Origin: a candidate division WOR-1 bacterium RIFOXYB2_FULL_48_7 | Lineage (GTDB): Bacteria; Margulisbacteria; WOR-1; O2-12-FULL-45-9; XYB2-FULL-48-7 | NCBI GenBank assembly: GCA_001771615.1 | Contig: MEUF01000006.1 | Span: 8,249-24,615 of the forward strand | Direction: 5' to 3' | DNA: 16,367 bases | Shown: piece after piece, positions 7,038-13,313 of the stretch | Position numbering within the stretch: position 1 is the first letter of the stretch | Layout of the letters: every line of letters begins with the position of its first letter | Position numbers and translations under genes: made by a program | The notes under the pieces: generated by a model | The model's database searches: none | The model's input: only the letters and a program-made list of their open reading frames with translations | What the model was told of the DNA's origin: nothing

Positions 7038-7954
7038 TGCTAACTGGTCGAGGGCTACCTCTCGGCATAATCGGCATTGGCGCTATGGGACGAAACCATC
7101 TTCGGCTGGCCTCAACCCTTCCCGGAATGCGCCTGGTCGGTATTTATGACCAAAACATTGAGGCTGCCCAACAACTTGCCACTCAAATTGGGACAACGGC
7201 CTTTGCCTCTCCGGAACAATTATTAGAGGCTGTTTCCGCGGTCATTATTGCCACCCCAACAACCACGCATTATGATTTGGCTAAACTCGCCATGAATGCT
7301 GGTAAACATATATTTATCGAGAAGCCCTTTTCAGGCGATCCAGTCAAGGCAGCCGAACTGGCATTATCCGCAAAAGAAAAAGGGCTGCTGCTTTTTGTCG
7401 GCATGATTGAGTCCTTTAACCCCGCCTTTCAGAAATTGCAGCGGCTGCTAAAGGGGACAAAATTGCACGGCATAGATATCAAGCGCTTCAGTCCCTTTCC
7501 AGAGCGCATCACCGACACAGATGTTATTTTTGACATGATGATTCACGACCTACATCTTTTATTATTATTAACAAGCGAGCCAATTGAATCTATTAAGGCC
7601 GTGGCCAAAAAAATTAAATCTCCATTTTATGATCATGTCATAACAACTATCCATCATAATAACGGCCTGATTTCGCGCGTTGAGGGCAATCGTGTTTTTG
7701 GCTCTAAGGTGAGAAATATTACAGTGACAGCAGAAAAAGAAGTATTTGATTGTGACCTACTAAACAAGCGCATTTATGTTCGTGATTTTCTAACCCCCAG
7801 CCCAAGCGCTCTGGCAATAAAACCATTTGATCAAATCTCGGCCGAATTAAATTATTTTGTCGAATCAATTAAAGATAAAGCATTGGAAAACAGCAATACC
7901 AATTCGGTCATTGCGGCACTTAAATTAGCTCAGGAGGTATTGGCAGCATGTTAA
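7037..7954 (+). CDS. Gfo/Idh/MocA-family oxidoreductase, probable UDP-GlcNAc 3-dehydrogenase (GnnA-like)
   Basis: A 305-residue NAD(P)-dependent sugar oxidoreductase. The N-terminal Rossmann fold carries GIIGIGAMGRNH (10-21). Next come VIIATPTTTHYDLA, the family-defining IEKPFS (94-99), and VGMIESFNPAF (121-131), which resembles the GHIERFNP segment of UDP-N-acetylglucosamine 3-dehydrogenases. The active-site region DMMIHDLHLL holds His170 and Asp171. It would oxidise the 3-OH of UDP-GlcNAc, giving the ketosugar used by the preceding aminotransferase. The ATG shares one base with that gene's TAA, and the 3' end overlaps rseP by 7 nt, so the set is transcribed together. Other sugar-nucleotide substrates cannot be excluded from sequence alone. 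Confidence 0.9.
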   Translation: MLTGRGLPLGIIGIGAMGRNHLRLASTLPGMRLVGIYDQNIEAAQQLATQIGTTAFASPEQLLEAVSAVIIATPTTTHYDLAKLAMNAGKHIFIEKPFSGDPVKAAELALSAKEKGLLLFVGMIESFNPAFQKLQRLLKGTKLHGIDIKRFSPFPERITDTDVIFDMMIHDLHLLLLLTSEPIESIKAVAKKIKSPFYDHVITTIHHNNGLISRVEGNRVFGSKVRNITVTAEKEVFDCDLLNKRIYVRDFLTPSPSALAIKPFDQISAELNYFVESIKDKALENSNTNSVIAALKLAQEVLAAC

Positions 7955-8994
7955 CAACAATAGTTTCATTCTTTGTGATATTTACGCTTTTGGCCTTCGC
8001 CCATGAACTGGGCCACTATATTTGGGCCCGTAGAGCCGGCATCAAGGTCTATGAATTTGGTTTTGGCTTTGGCCCCAGGCTGTTGGCCAGGGAATGGTCG
8101 GGCACAATTTTCTCAATTAATTTGCTCCCGATTTTAGCTTTTGTCAGAATTGCTGGCGAGGGTGATTCGGCCGAAGACGCCAATATCCCGGCCGATCAAT
8201 TGTTTTTTAACAAGCCCTTATTAGCTCGGGCAAAATGCTTATTAGCGGGCCCATTTATGAACCTTGGTTTCGCCCTATGTATTTTGTTTGTTTTGTTCTC
8301 CATTGCCGGCATTCCCTCAGGCATCTCGAACGAAATTGGCGCGGTAAACCCAGGCTCACCGGCAGAAAAGGCTGGGATTTTGGTCGGCGACCGCCTGATC
8401 GCCATTAACGGGGTGAAATATGAGCAAATGGAGAAAGCAATTAGCCAAATTCACCAAAGCCGCAATAAACAGCTTATTTTAAGCCTTTCTCGCCAGGGAA
8501 AGCCCATTACCGTCAAAGCTACCCCAAAGCTCAACCAGAGGCTTAATATTAGCCTATTAGGCTTTTCTCCAAAGCCACTCTATGTCCAGGCCTCTATCTT
8601 TCAAGCCGTGTATAAAGCGATTGAGCAGACCATATCACTAATTATTCTCACGCTAGTAATAGTATGGAAATTGATTACCGGGGGGGTTTCACTGGGTGAT
8701 TTAGCCGGACCTGTCGGCATTGCCCAGGTAACCGGCAAATATGCCGAGTCTGGCTTGGTTTCGTTGGTCTATTTTGCCGCTTTCCTTAACGTTAATATTG
8801 GGGTGTTGAATCTACTCCCCCTCCCCGCTCTGGATGGGGGCCACCTGGTATTTATCTTTGTTGAGTGGTTAAGAAAGAAGCCCCTGGATCGCGCTTTAAT
8901 GGAAAAAATAAACTCCTGGGGGATGACCGCCCTTTTGACCCTAATGGCCTTTGTAACTATTAATGATTTATTGAGGCTGTTTGGCCGCCACTAA
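7948..8994 (+). CDS. rseP: RseP-type site-2 intramembrane zinc metalloprotease (M50)
   Basis: A polytopic membrane protease that cuts substrates inside the membrane, such as anti-sigma factors or leftover signal peptides. The zinc motif HELGH is at 19-23 in the first membrane segment. A single PDZ domain spans about residues 125-192 (GAVNPGSPAEKAGILVGDRLI). The second catalytic motif, LLPLPALDGGHLVF, supplies the third zinc ligand, Asp296. Total length is 348, close to single-PDZ family members; E. coli RseP has two PDZ domains. The ATG has a strong AGGAGGT site at 7932-7938 inside the preceding gene. In many diderms rseP precedes bamA and the lpx genes; here it follows them, and dxr and bamA are not present. 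The 3' end overlaps convergent folD by 27 nt. Confidence 0.93.
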   Translation: MLTTIVSFFVIFTLLAFAHELGHYIWARRAGIKVYEFGFGFGPRLLAREWSGTIFSINLLPILAFVRIAGEGDSAEDANIPADQLFFNKPLLARAKCLLAGPFMNLGFALCILFVLFSIAGIPSGISNEIGAVNPGSPAEKAGILVGDRLIAINGVKYEQMEKAISQIHQSRNKQLILSLSRQGKPITVKATPKLNQRLNISLLGFSPKPLYVQASIFQAVYKAIEQTISLIILTLVIVWKLITGGVSLGDLAGPVGIAQVTGKYAESGLVSLVYFAAFLNVNIGVLNLLPLPALDGGHLVFIFVEWLRKKPLDRALMEKINSWGMTALLTLMAFVTINDLLRLFGRH

Positions 8995-9831
8995 CTCGGC
9001 CGCCCTGACCGTATTCTTCATTAACATGGCAATCGTCATGGGCCCTACCCCTCCAGGAACTGGCGAGATATAAGAGGCCTTTTGGCTGGCGGCAGCAAAG
9101 TCAACATCTCCAACTAATTTTCCATTGACCTTGTTTGTGCCAACATCAATAACAACGGCTCCTGGCTTAATCATGTCACCGGAAATAATGCCAGCCTTCC
9201 CGACTGCGGCAACCACAATATCGCCACGCTTAACCACCTCAGCCAGGTTGGTAGTTCGCGAATGACATATGGTTACTGTGGCATGTTGCTGAAGCAAAAG
9301 AAGAGCCACTGGCTTCCCGACAATATTACTCCTCCCCACCACAACAGCCTCTTTTCCCTTGATTTCCACCCCTGTGGATAATAGCATTTCCATGACACCG
9401 GCCGGCGTACAGGCCACAAAGAGAGGTTCCTCCCCCCTTAACAGCTTTCCGAGATTGTATGGGTGAAACCCATCAACATCCTTCTCGTATTTTATTAAAT
9501 TAAGCACCTTGGCTTCATCAAAGCCCTTTGGCAATGGGCTTTGGACAAGGATGCCATCAACGGAGTTATCAAGATTGAGCCTTTCTATTAGATCAACCAG
9601 TGCCTCTTCCTTTATCGACGGGGGAAGCCGGTGAACCTCTGACGCGATACCAACATCCTCACAAGCCCTCTCTTTATTTCTTACGTAAACCTGTGAAGCG
9701 GGGTCATCTCCAACTAATACAACCACCAATTTAATGGGTCGGCCAATTTTAGCCGTGATTTGATCGGCCCTTTGCTTAACCAGCTCTTTTATTCCTGATG
9801 CGATTGCTTTTCCATCAATTATTTTACCCAT
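8968..9831 (-). CDS. folD: Bifunctional methylenetetrahydrofolate dehydrogenase / methenyltetrahydrofolate cyclohydrolase FolD
   Basis: A cytosolic enzyme interconverting 5,10-methylene- and 10-formyl-tetrahydrofolate, feeding purine, thymidylate and formyl-Met synthesis. Landmarks are SQVYVRNKERAC with Tyr49 and Lys53 (the YxxxK catalytic pair), DGILVQSPLPK, KDVDGFHPYNLG (118-128), VVVGRSNIVGKPVALLL (nucleotide binding, 164-179), CHSRT, and the C-terminal PVPGGVGPMTIAML. The length of 287 is typical. The ATG is at 9829-9831 (minus strand). The region where a ribosome-binding site should lie is filled by two DnaA boxes, leaving only AAAGGG as a weak candidate. It follows mnmE in the same direction and overlaps rseP tail to tail. 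Confidence 0.96.
   Translation of the reverse strand: MGKIIDGKAIASGIKELVKQRADQITAKIGRPIKLVVVLVGDDPASQVYVRNKERACEDVGIASEVHRLPPSIKEEALVDLIERLNLDNSVDGILVQSPLPKGFDEAKVLNLIKYEKDVDGFHPYNLGKLLRGEEPLFVACTPAGVMEMLLSTGVEIKGKEAVVVGRSNIVGKPVALLLLQQHATVTICHSRTTNLAEVVKRGDIVVAAVGKAGIISGDMIKPGAVVIDVGTNKVNGKLVGDVDFAAASQKASYISPVPGGVGPMTIAMLMKNTVRAAELVAAKQPQ
9373..9381 (-). promoter_or_regulatory. DnaA box TTATCCACA inside folD
   Basis: TGTGGATAA on the + strand, i.e. the perfect DnaA box TTATCCACA on the minus strand, within codons Leu-Leu-Ser-Thr (about 150-153) of folD. A single 9-mer may be chance, but two more perfect copies lie about 460 bp away in the mnmE-folD gap. Confidence 0.4.
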
Positions 9832-9834
9832 AAG

Positions 9835-9843
9835 TTATCCACA
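9835..9843 (+). promoter_or_regulatory. DnaA box TTATCCACA, copy 1, mnmE-folD gap
   Basis: Exact E. coli-type consensus TTATCCACA, starting 4 nt upstream of the folD start codon. It forms a same-orientation pair with the next box, 13 nt start to start. Confidence 0.7.
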
Positions 9844-9847
9844 CCCT

Positions 9848-9856
9848 TTATCCACA
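9848..9856 (+). promoter_or_regulatory. DnaA box TTATCCACA, copy 2, mnmE-folD gap
   Basis: A second exact TTATCCACA, separated from copy 1 by CCCT. Read on the folD strand, the two form a 9-bp direct repeat, TGTGGATAA, just before the folD ATG. Confidence 0.7.
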
Positions 9857-9867
9857 GATTGATTTGT

Positions 9868-11220
9868 TTATTTTCCAACACAAAGGTTGGAGAATATATT
9901 TTGAATGATTCTCTCGCTAACCTGCTCACCGGAAATTTCATAAATTGAAGCTAGCGCGCTCCTCAGTTCAGCCCCAATTATATCAATCGGCGCCCCTTTT
10001 TCAATCCCTATTTTCGCGACCTCCAGTGACCCCTGGGCCTTAACCAAGGCCTCCTGCTGTCTTTGATTTAAGACTATTTCGTTCTGTGCGGCCTCCCCGA
10101 TATCTAGCGCTTCTATGATTCTTTCCTTCAATCGCTCAACACCTTCGCCAGTGACAGCCGAAATCCCAACGGCCTCAGCCAATCCATCAATTATGCTGAC
10201 GTCCTTGATAAGGTCAATTTTATTTGCAGCAATGAGATGGGCCTTTTTCGACGCCGCCACCTCATTAATTATCTGCTTGTCCTCAGGAGTCAGCCCTGAC
10301 ACAGCATCCATTAATATTAATACTAAATCGGCATCGCCGATTGCCCTTTTTGATCTGGCGATCCCAAGGTCCTCAATCAGCCCGCCCCCCGCTCTTATCC
10401 CAGCCGTATCGACAATAATGACCGCAATCCCATTAAGCTCAAATGATTCCTCAATTGTGTCCCTAGTCGTTCCCGGCAGCTCCGTTACAATTGCCCGATC
10501 CTCACCCAATAGACGGTTAAGCAGGCTAGATTTCCCAACATTTGGCCTTCCAATAATGGCAACCCTAACCCCCTCACGGATGATCTTTGATCGCGAAGAG
10601 GAAGCGATTAAATTCCCGATATCTCTATATAAATTAGAGATAATATCTAAAATAGCTGCCTGATTATTTTTGATATCATCCGGAAAATCGATTTCCGCCT
10701 CTATTTTCATGGCCAATTGCAAGACATCGCTTCCCAGTCGCTTTATTGCCGCGTTTAATTCACCCTTCATATTGCCCGCCGCAGCCGCTATCCCCCGCCT
10801 TGAATTGGCATTAATAAGATCGATGATTCCCTCTATTTGATCCAAGGATATCTTGCCATTCAGAAATGCCCTTTGCAGGAATTCGCCTGGTTCAGCCCCC
10901 CGACCACCCTCCTGAATAATAAGCCCCAATATTTCTCTTAACAACCTAACCCCACCATGGCATTGTAACTCAATAACATCTTCTCCAGTTAGACTATTCG
11001 GCATTGGAAAATATATGACCAATGCCTTATCTAAGAGAATTGTATTGTTATTATCAATGATGGATACAAGCGTTGCGTAGCGCGGTTGAAGCTCGTCTTT
11101 ATAATTAGTAACTTTATTGAAAATATCTCGAGCCCGTGAGCCGGAAATCCTGATAACCCCAACCCCACCCCGACCAAGCGGCGAAGCGATCGCGGCTATT
11201 GTATCATCAAATTGCCGCAT
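9868..11220 (-). CDS. mnmE: tRNA uridine-5-carboxymethylaminomethyl modification GTPase MnmE
   Basis: A 450-residue GTPase that, with MnmG, installs the cmnm5 group on wobble uridine 34 of certain tRNAs. The N-terminal folate-binding domain begins DDTIAAIASPLGRGGVGVIR and includes GEDVIELQCHGG and GEFLQRAFLNGK. The inserted G domain (about 217-375) has the P-loop GRPNVGKS (224-231), the switch segment LPGTTRDT, DTAGIR (271-276) and NKID (333-336). The C-terminus is the catalytic CVGK box with Cys447. I chose the ATG at 11218-11220, where the conserved N-terminus begins; an in-frame extension to 11259 would run into jag and add 13 unconserved residues. No Shine-Dalgarno is visible: a parS-like site fills that position. 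mnmG, its partner, is not in the window. Confidence 0.95.
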   Translation of the reverse strand: MRQFDDTIAAIASPLGRGGVGVIRISGSRARDIFNKVTNYKDELQPRYATLVSIIDNNNTILLDKALVIYFPMPNSLTGEDVIELQCHGGVRLLREILGLIIQEGGRGAEPGEFLQRAFLNGKISLDQIEGIIDLINANSRRGIAAAAGNMKGELNAAIKRLGSDVLQLAMKIEAEIDFPDDIKNNQAAILDIISNLYRDIGNLIASSSRSKIIREGVRVAIIGRPNVGKSSLLNRLLGEDRAIVTELPGTTRDTIEESFELNGIAVIIVDTAGIRAGGGLIEDLGIARSKRAIGDADLVLILMDAVSGLTPEDKQIINEVAASKKAHLIAANKIDLIKDVSIIDGLAEAVGISAVTGEGVERLKERIIEALDIGEAAQNEIVLNQRQQEALVKAQGSLEVAKIGIEKGAPIDIIGAELRSALASIYEISGEQVSERIIQNIFSNLCVGK

Positions 11221-11225
11221 AAGAA

Positions 11226-11241
11226 TGTTCCACGTGAAACA
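11226..11241 (+). other. parS-type centromere site (jag-mnmE gap)
   Basis: TGTTCCACGTGAAACA exactly fits the widely conserved ParB-binding consensus TGTTNCACGTGAAACA. It occupies nearly all of the 22-nt gap between the jag stop (11243) and the mnmE start (11220). Confidence 0.88.
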
Positions 11242-11242
11242 T

Positions 11243-11863
11243 TTAGTCGGCCGGCGCAATAACCAACCGTCGCTCCTTCCCCTCGCCCTTACTAAATGTT
11301 TTAATCCCAGCCCTCTCAGAAAGATATGTATGGATTACCCTGCGATCACCCGGCGACATTGGCGGCATTGACTTCTCTTGTTTTGTGCTTTCAACCTCAT
11401 CCGCAACGTCCTTGGCAAGGCGCTCAAGCGCCTTTTCTCTTTTAAGTTTGTATTCGCCAGCATCAATAGACACCCTATATCTTTTTCCCATAATCTTCAT
11501 TAATATTGTTGATACAACAATCTCCAAAGAGCGCAGCATATTCCCCTCTTTACCAATAATTCTACCCATATCTTCGCCCTTAACATTCAGCTTGACCCCC
11601 TCCCCTTCCTCTACCCCTTCAGCCATAGCAAGAAATCCCATTTTATCCAATATTGTCTGTAGCACCTGCTCCGCTTCGGCCTTAAGCCCTTCACGCACAG
11701 TCGCCTCAACCTCGGCCTCTTCTCCACCAATCAATCCCATCATTCCAGCCTTTCCCTCAGAAATCACCCTCACCTCAAGCGCATCCTTGCTCACCCCCAA
11801 GACAGCCGCCGCCGCCTCTGTCGCCTCATTAACATTTTTACCTTTCATTTTTATGCTTTTCAT
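11243..11863 (-). CDS. jag: Jag/KhpB-type RNA-binding protein (Jag-N, KH and R3H domains)
   Basis: A 206-residue SpoIIIJ-associated protein of the Jag/KhpB type, a predicted cytoplasmic RNA binder linked in Firmicutes to cell elongation and division control. The Jag-N domain covers about residues 1-52, including the KSIKMKGKNVNEA start and the basic/glycine KAGMMGLIGG. A KH domain follows, with GRIIGKEGNMLRSLE (100-114) in place of the usual GRxIGKrG. The R3H domain is at about 165-203 (PMSPGDRRVIHTYL, ending GKERRLVI). The ATG overlaps the yidC TGA by 4 nt, with the AAAGGAG ribosome site inside the yidC end, so the two are translationally coupled. The order yidC-jag-mnmE is the classic origin-region order. 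Confidence 0.92.
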   Translation of the reverse strand: MKSIKMKGKNVNEATEAAAAVLGVSKDALEVRVISEGKAGMMGLIGGEEAEVEATVREGLKAEAEQVLQTILDKMGFLAMAEGVEEGEGVKLNVKGEDMGRIIGKEGNMLRSLEIVVSTILMKIMGKRYRVSIDAGEYKLKREKALERLAKDVADEVESTKQEKSMPPMSPGDRRVIHTYLSERAGIKTFSKGEGKERRLVIAPAD

Positions 11864-12501
11864 GCTTTTTCTCCTTTTGGTATTTTAATCGACATTATAT
11901 ACTGCTGCTGGGCCCAGGCAATTAAGTTTGATATCACCCAATACAACTGGACACCGGACGGAAACGGAATACTAACCATCACAATAAATATTGGCATTAC
12001 CCACATGATAATAGCCTGATTGGTCCCGGGCTGTTGAGGCATTGATTTCTGCGTCAACCACATTGTTACCCCAATTAATACCGGCATAATATTTGTTGGA
12101 TCAGGCTTGGCCAAATTTCCTAACCAGAGAAACGAGGAGCCCTCTCCTATCAACACCATAAACTCCTTGCTTTGCAAGGCAAAAAACAAAGCCAGGAACA
12201 AGGGAATTTTTAATAACAGCGGGAAGCACCCTCCCAGCGGATTGACCCCCTCACTTTTGTACAAATCCATCATTTCCTTCTGAAGTTTTTGTGGCTCATC
12301 CTTGAATTTATCTTGAATTTTCTTTAATTTTGGCTGAACACGCTGCATGGCAGCCATCTGCACCATCGACTGAAGCGTCAGCGGATAAAGCGCCATATTA
12401 ACCGCAACAGTAAGCCAAATGATTGCCAGGCCATAATTGGCCCCACCAATCGAGTAAAACACCTTTAGAATCTCAAGCATTATATTTGACAACCAAGCCA
12501 T
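11860..12501 (-). CDS. yidC: YidC/Oxa1 family membrane protein insertase (short form)
   Basis: An inner-membrane insertase acting alone or with SecYEG. At 213 residues it is only the conserved five-helix core: it lacks the large periplasmic P1 domain of proteobacterial YidC and has no lipoprotein signal. Core motifs are LYPLTLQSM, KMQRVQPKLKKIQDKF-like (AMQRVQPKLKKIQDKF), NPLGGCFPLLLKIPLFLALF, LIGVTMWLTQK, and FPSGVQLYWVISNL near the C-terminus. One oddity: the conserved groove arginine preceding the YPLT motif (E. coli Arg366, VRGIMYPLT) is Asn35 here (VNMALYPLT). GGGAGG lies just upstream of the ATG, directly followed by two parS sites. Confidence 0.94.
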   Translation of the reverse strand: MAWLSNIMLEILKVFYSIGGANYGLAIIWLTVAVNMALYPLTLQSMVQMAAMQRVQPKLKKIQDKFKDEPQKLQKEMMDLYKSEGVNPLGGCFPLLLKIPLFLALFFALQSKEFMVLIGEGSSFLWLGNLAKPDPTNIMPVLIGVTMWLTQKSMPQQPGTNQAIIMWVMPIFIVMVSIPFPSGVQLYWVISNLIAWAQQQYIMSIKIPKGEKA

Positions 12502-12516
12502 CTATTTTCCTCCCTT

Positions 12517-12532
12517 TGTTTCACGTGAAACA
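12517..12532 (+). other. parS-type centromere site, copy 1 of tandem pair (yidD-yidC gap)
   Basis: TGTTTCACGTGAAACA, a perfect 16-bp palindrome identical to the Bacillus subtilis consensus parS. It lies upstream of the yidC ribosome-binding site. Confidence 0.93.
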
Positions 12533-12533
12533 A

Positions 12534-12549
12534 TGTTCCACGTGGAACA
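12534..12549 (+). other. parS-type centromere site, copy 2 of tandem pair (yidD-yidC gap)
   Basis: TGTTCCACGTGGAACA, a perfect palindrome and symmetrical parS variant. It starts one base after the previous site and ends one base before the yidD stop codon. Confidence 0.85.
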
Positions 12550-12550
12550 C

Positions 12551-12757
12551 TTATGCCGGATCATATCCACCAGGAAACCATTGGTTACACCGCATAATTC
12601 GCCTAATAGATAATATTATTCCCTTTATTACGCCATATTTTACCACTGATTGTTTTGAATACTCAGAACATGATGGATAATGTCTGCATGTGGCTCCATT
12701 GAGGCGTGATAAGTTTTTCTGATAAAAATCAATAATTTTAACTATTAGATCCCGCAT
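12551..12757 (-). CDS. yidD: YidD membrane protein insertion efficiency factor
   Basis: A 68-residue protein of the YidD family (DUF37), which sits at the inner membrane and assists YidC-dependent insertion. The diagnostic motif is CRHYPSCSEY (24-33), with an amphipathic N-terminal helix (VKIIDFYQKNLSRL) and the characteristic C-terminal NQWFPGGYDPA. The start codon lies 20 nt inside rnpA, in another frame. The stop is directly followed by the tandem parS pair and then yidC, the usual rnpA-yidD-yidC order. Confidence 0.94.
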   Translation of the reverse strand: MRDLIVKIIDFYQKNLSRLNGATCRHYPSCSEYSKQSVVKYGVIKGIILSIRRIMRCNQWFPGGYDPA

Positions 12758-13070
12758 TTACAACCTTTTCTATGGCCTTCCCAACCAAATCGTTATCAAT
12801 ATTTTCACATTTAGCAATAATCACAAAATCAATATTTTTGGCTTTGTTATGCGTTTTTTTAAGCCACAGGCCCCTTACTCTTCTTCGCCAACGGTTTCTA
12901 GTCACGGCGTTGCCTATTTTCTTCGAGCAAATAACAGCCAGTCTAGGGTAGGGGGTGTCTGATTTTTGGGCTACAATTTTGAGTTCTGGCGTGGAGAGAT
13001 GAAGTTGTTTAGCGCTTAAAATCTCCTTGATCCGTTCTCCGCTACAAATTCTATTTTCTTTAGGGAGCAA
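12738..13070 (-). CDS. rnpA: Ribonuclease P protein component
   Basis: The 110-residue protein subunit of RNase P, which binds the M1 RNA and helps mature tRNA 5' ends. It begins LPKENRICSGERIKEI and carries the basic RNR signature ICSKKIGNAVTRNRWRRRVR (residues 48-67, with Arg58-Asn59-Arg60). The start is TTG at 13068-13070 on the minus strand, 11 nt inside rpmH; there is no better ATG, and the MLPKxNR beginning matches the family. Its translation is therefore nested with rpmH at the 5' side and with yidD at the 3' side. Confidence 0.94.
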   Translation of the reverse strand: MLPKENRICSGERIKEILSAKQLHLSTPELKIVAQKSDTPYPRLAVICSKKIGNAVTRNRWRRRVRGLWLKKTHNKAKNIDFVIIAKCENIDNDLVGKAIEKVVNAGSNS

Positions 13071-13194
13071 GCCTCGCTCTTCCCTTTTTTCTCCTGTTTT
13101 TTATAACCCGACGCCCACCTTTTGTCCTCATCTTGACGAGAAAACCGTGTGTCGTCTGTCGGCTTTTCTTTTTTGGTTGAAATGTCTGCTTCAT
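13060..13194 (-). CDS. rpmH: 50S ribosomal protein L34
   Basis: A 44-residue L34: MKQTFQPKKKSRQTTHGF, then KGGRRVIKNRRKKGRARL. This is the standard family pattern and length, with TTHGF in place of the common RTHGF. The ATG is at 13192-13194 (minus strand), with GAGGTG about 7 nt upstream; a longer in-frame reading to 13269 would run through the promoter and is not conserved. First gene of the leftward cluster, driven by a perfect-consensus promoter. Confidence 0.96.
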   Translation of the reverse strand: MKQTFQPKKKSRQTTHGFLVKMRTKGGRRVIKNRRKKGRARLAP

Positions 13195-13222
13195 ATGTTC
13201 ACACCTCGTTTGTGTCGCTATT

Positions 13223-13251
13223 ATTATACTTTTTAGCTGACTGGCTGTCAA
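13223..13251 (-). promoter_or_regulatory. Perfect-consensus sigma70-type promoter of the rpmH-rnpA-yidD-yidC-jag cluster
   Basis: On the minus strand, TTGACA (13246-13251) and TATAAT (13223-13228) are separated by exactly 17 nt. Both hexamers match consensus fully. Transcription would start near 13216, about 20 nt before the rpmH ATG. Confidence 0.88.
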
Positions 13252-13252
13252 C

Positions 13253-13266
13253 TTGCCACCTGGCAA
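13253..13266. repeat. Inverted repeat over the dnaA -35 box, candidate operator
   Basis: TTGCCA-CC-TGGCAA is a perfect 6-bp inverted repeat with a 2-nt centre. Its left arm is the dnaA -35 hexamer. A regulator bound here could affect dnaA and, being adjacent, also the rpmH promoter. Confidence 0.45.
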
Positions 13267-13282
13267 CACCCCGTGTTATACT
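13253..13282 (+). promoter_or_regulatory. Probable dnaA promoter
   Basis: TTGCCA (13253-13258) and TATACT (13277-13282) are each one base off consensus, with an 18-nt spacer. The start would be near 13289, about 25 nt before the dnaA ATG. The -35 box lies back to back with that of the rpmH promoter, one base apart. Confidence 0.6.
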
Positions 13283-13287
13283 CATTC

Positions 13288-13300
13288 TTCGCCTTGCGAA
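13288..13300 (+). repeat. Small hairpin at the predicted 5' end of dnaA mRNA
   Basis: TTCGC-CTT-GCGAA forms a perfect 5-bp stem with a 3-nt loop, at about the predicted transcription start. It is followed by an A-rich leader with no clear Shine-Dalgarno before the dnaA ATG. It may protect the mRNA end, or it may be chance. Confidence 0.3.
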
Positions 13301-13313
13301 AAAAGATATTTCC

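Noticed and set aside
10115..10663. Open 182-codon frame on the + strand opposite mnmE
   Set aside because: It lies wholly antisense to the well-conserved G domain of MnmE, has Ser/Ile-rich low-information content and no ribosome site. It is a shadow frame.
11221..11259. N-terminal 13-residue extension of mnmE
   Set aside because: It reads through the parS site and the jag end; the conserved MnmE start DDTIAAIASP begins right after the later ATG.
11385..11888. Open 167-codon frame on the + strand opposite jag
   Set aside because: It is antisense to the KH/R3H-containing jag gene; its Ser/Thr/Pro-rich translation is what the complement of a Glu/Lys/Gly-rich gene gives.
13149..13313. N-terminal 55-residue extension of dnaA
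   Set aside because: It would run through the rpmH start, both divergent promoters and the palindrome. Its sequence does not resemble DnaA domain I, which begins naturally at the ATG at 13314.
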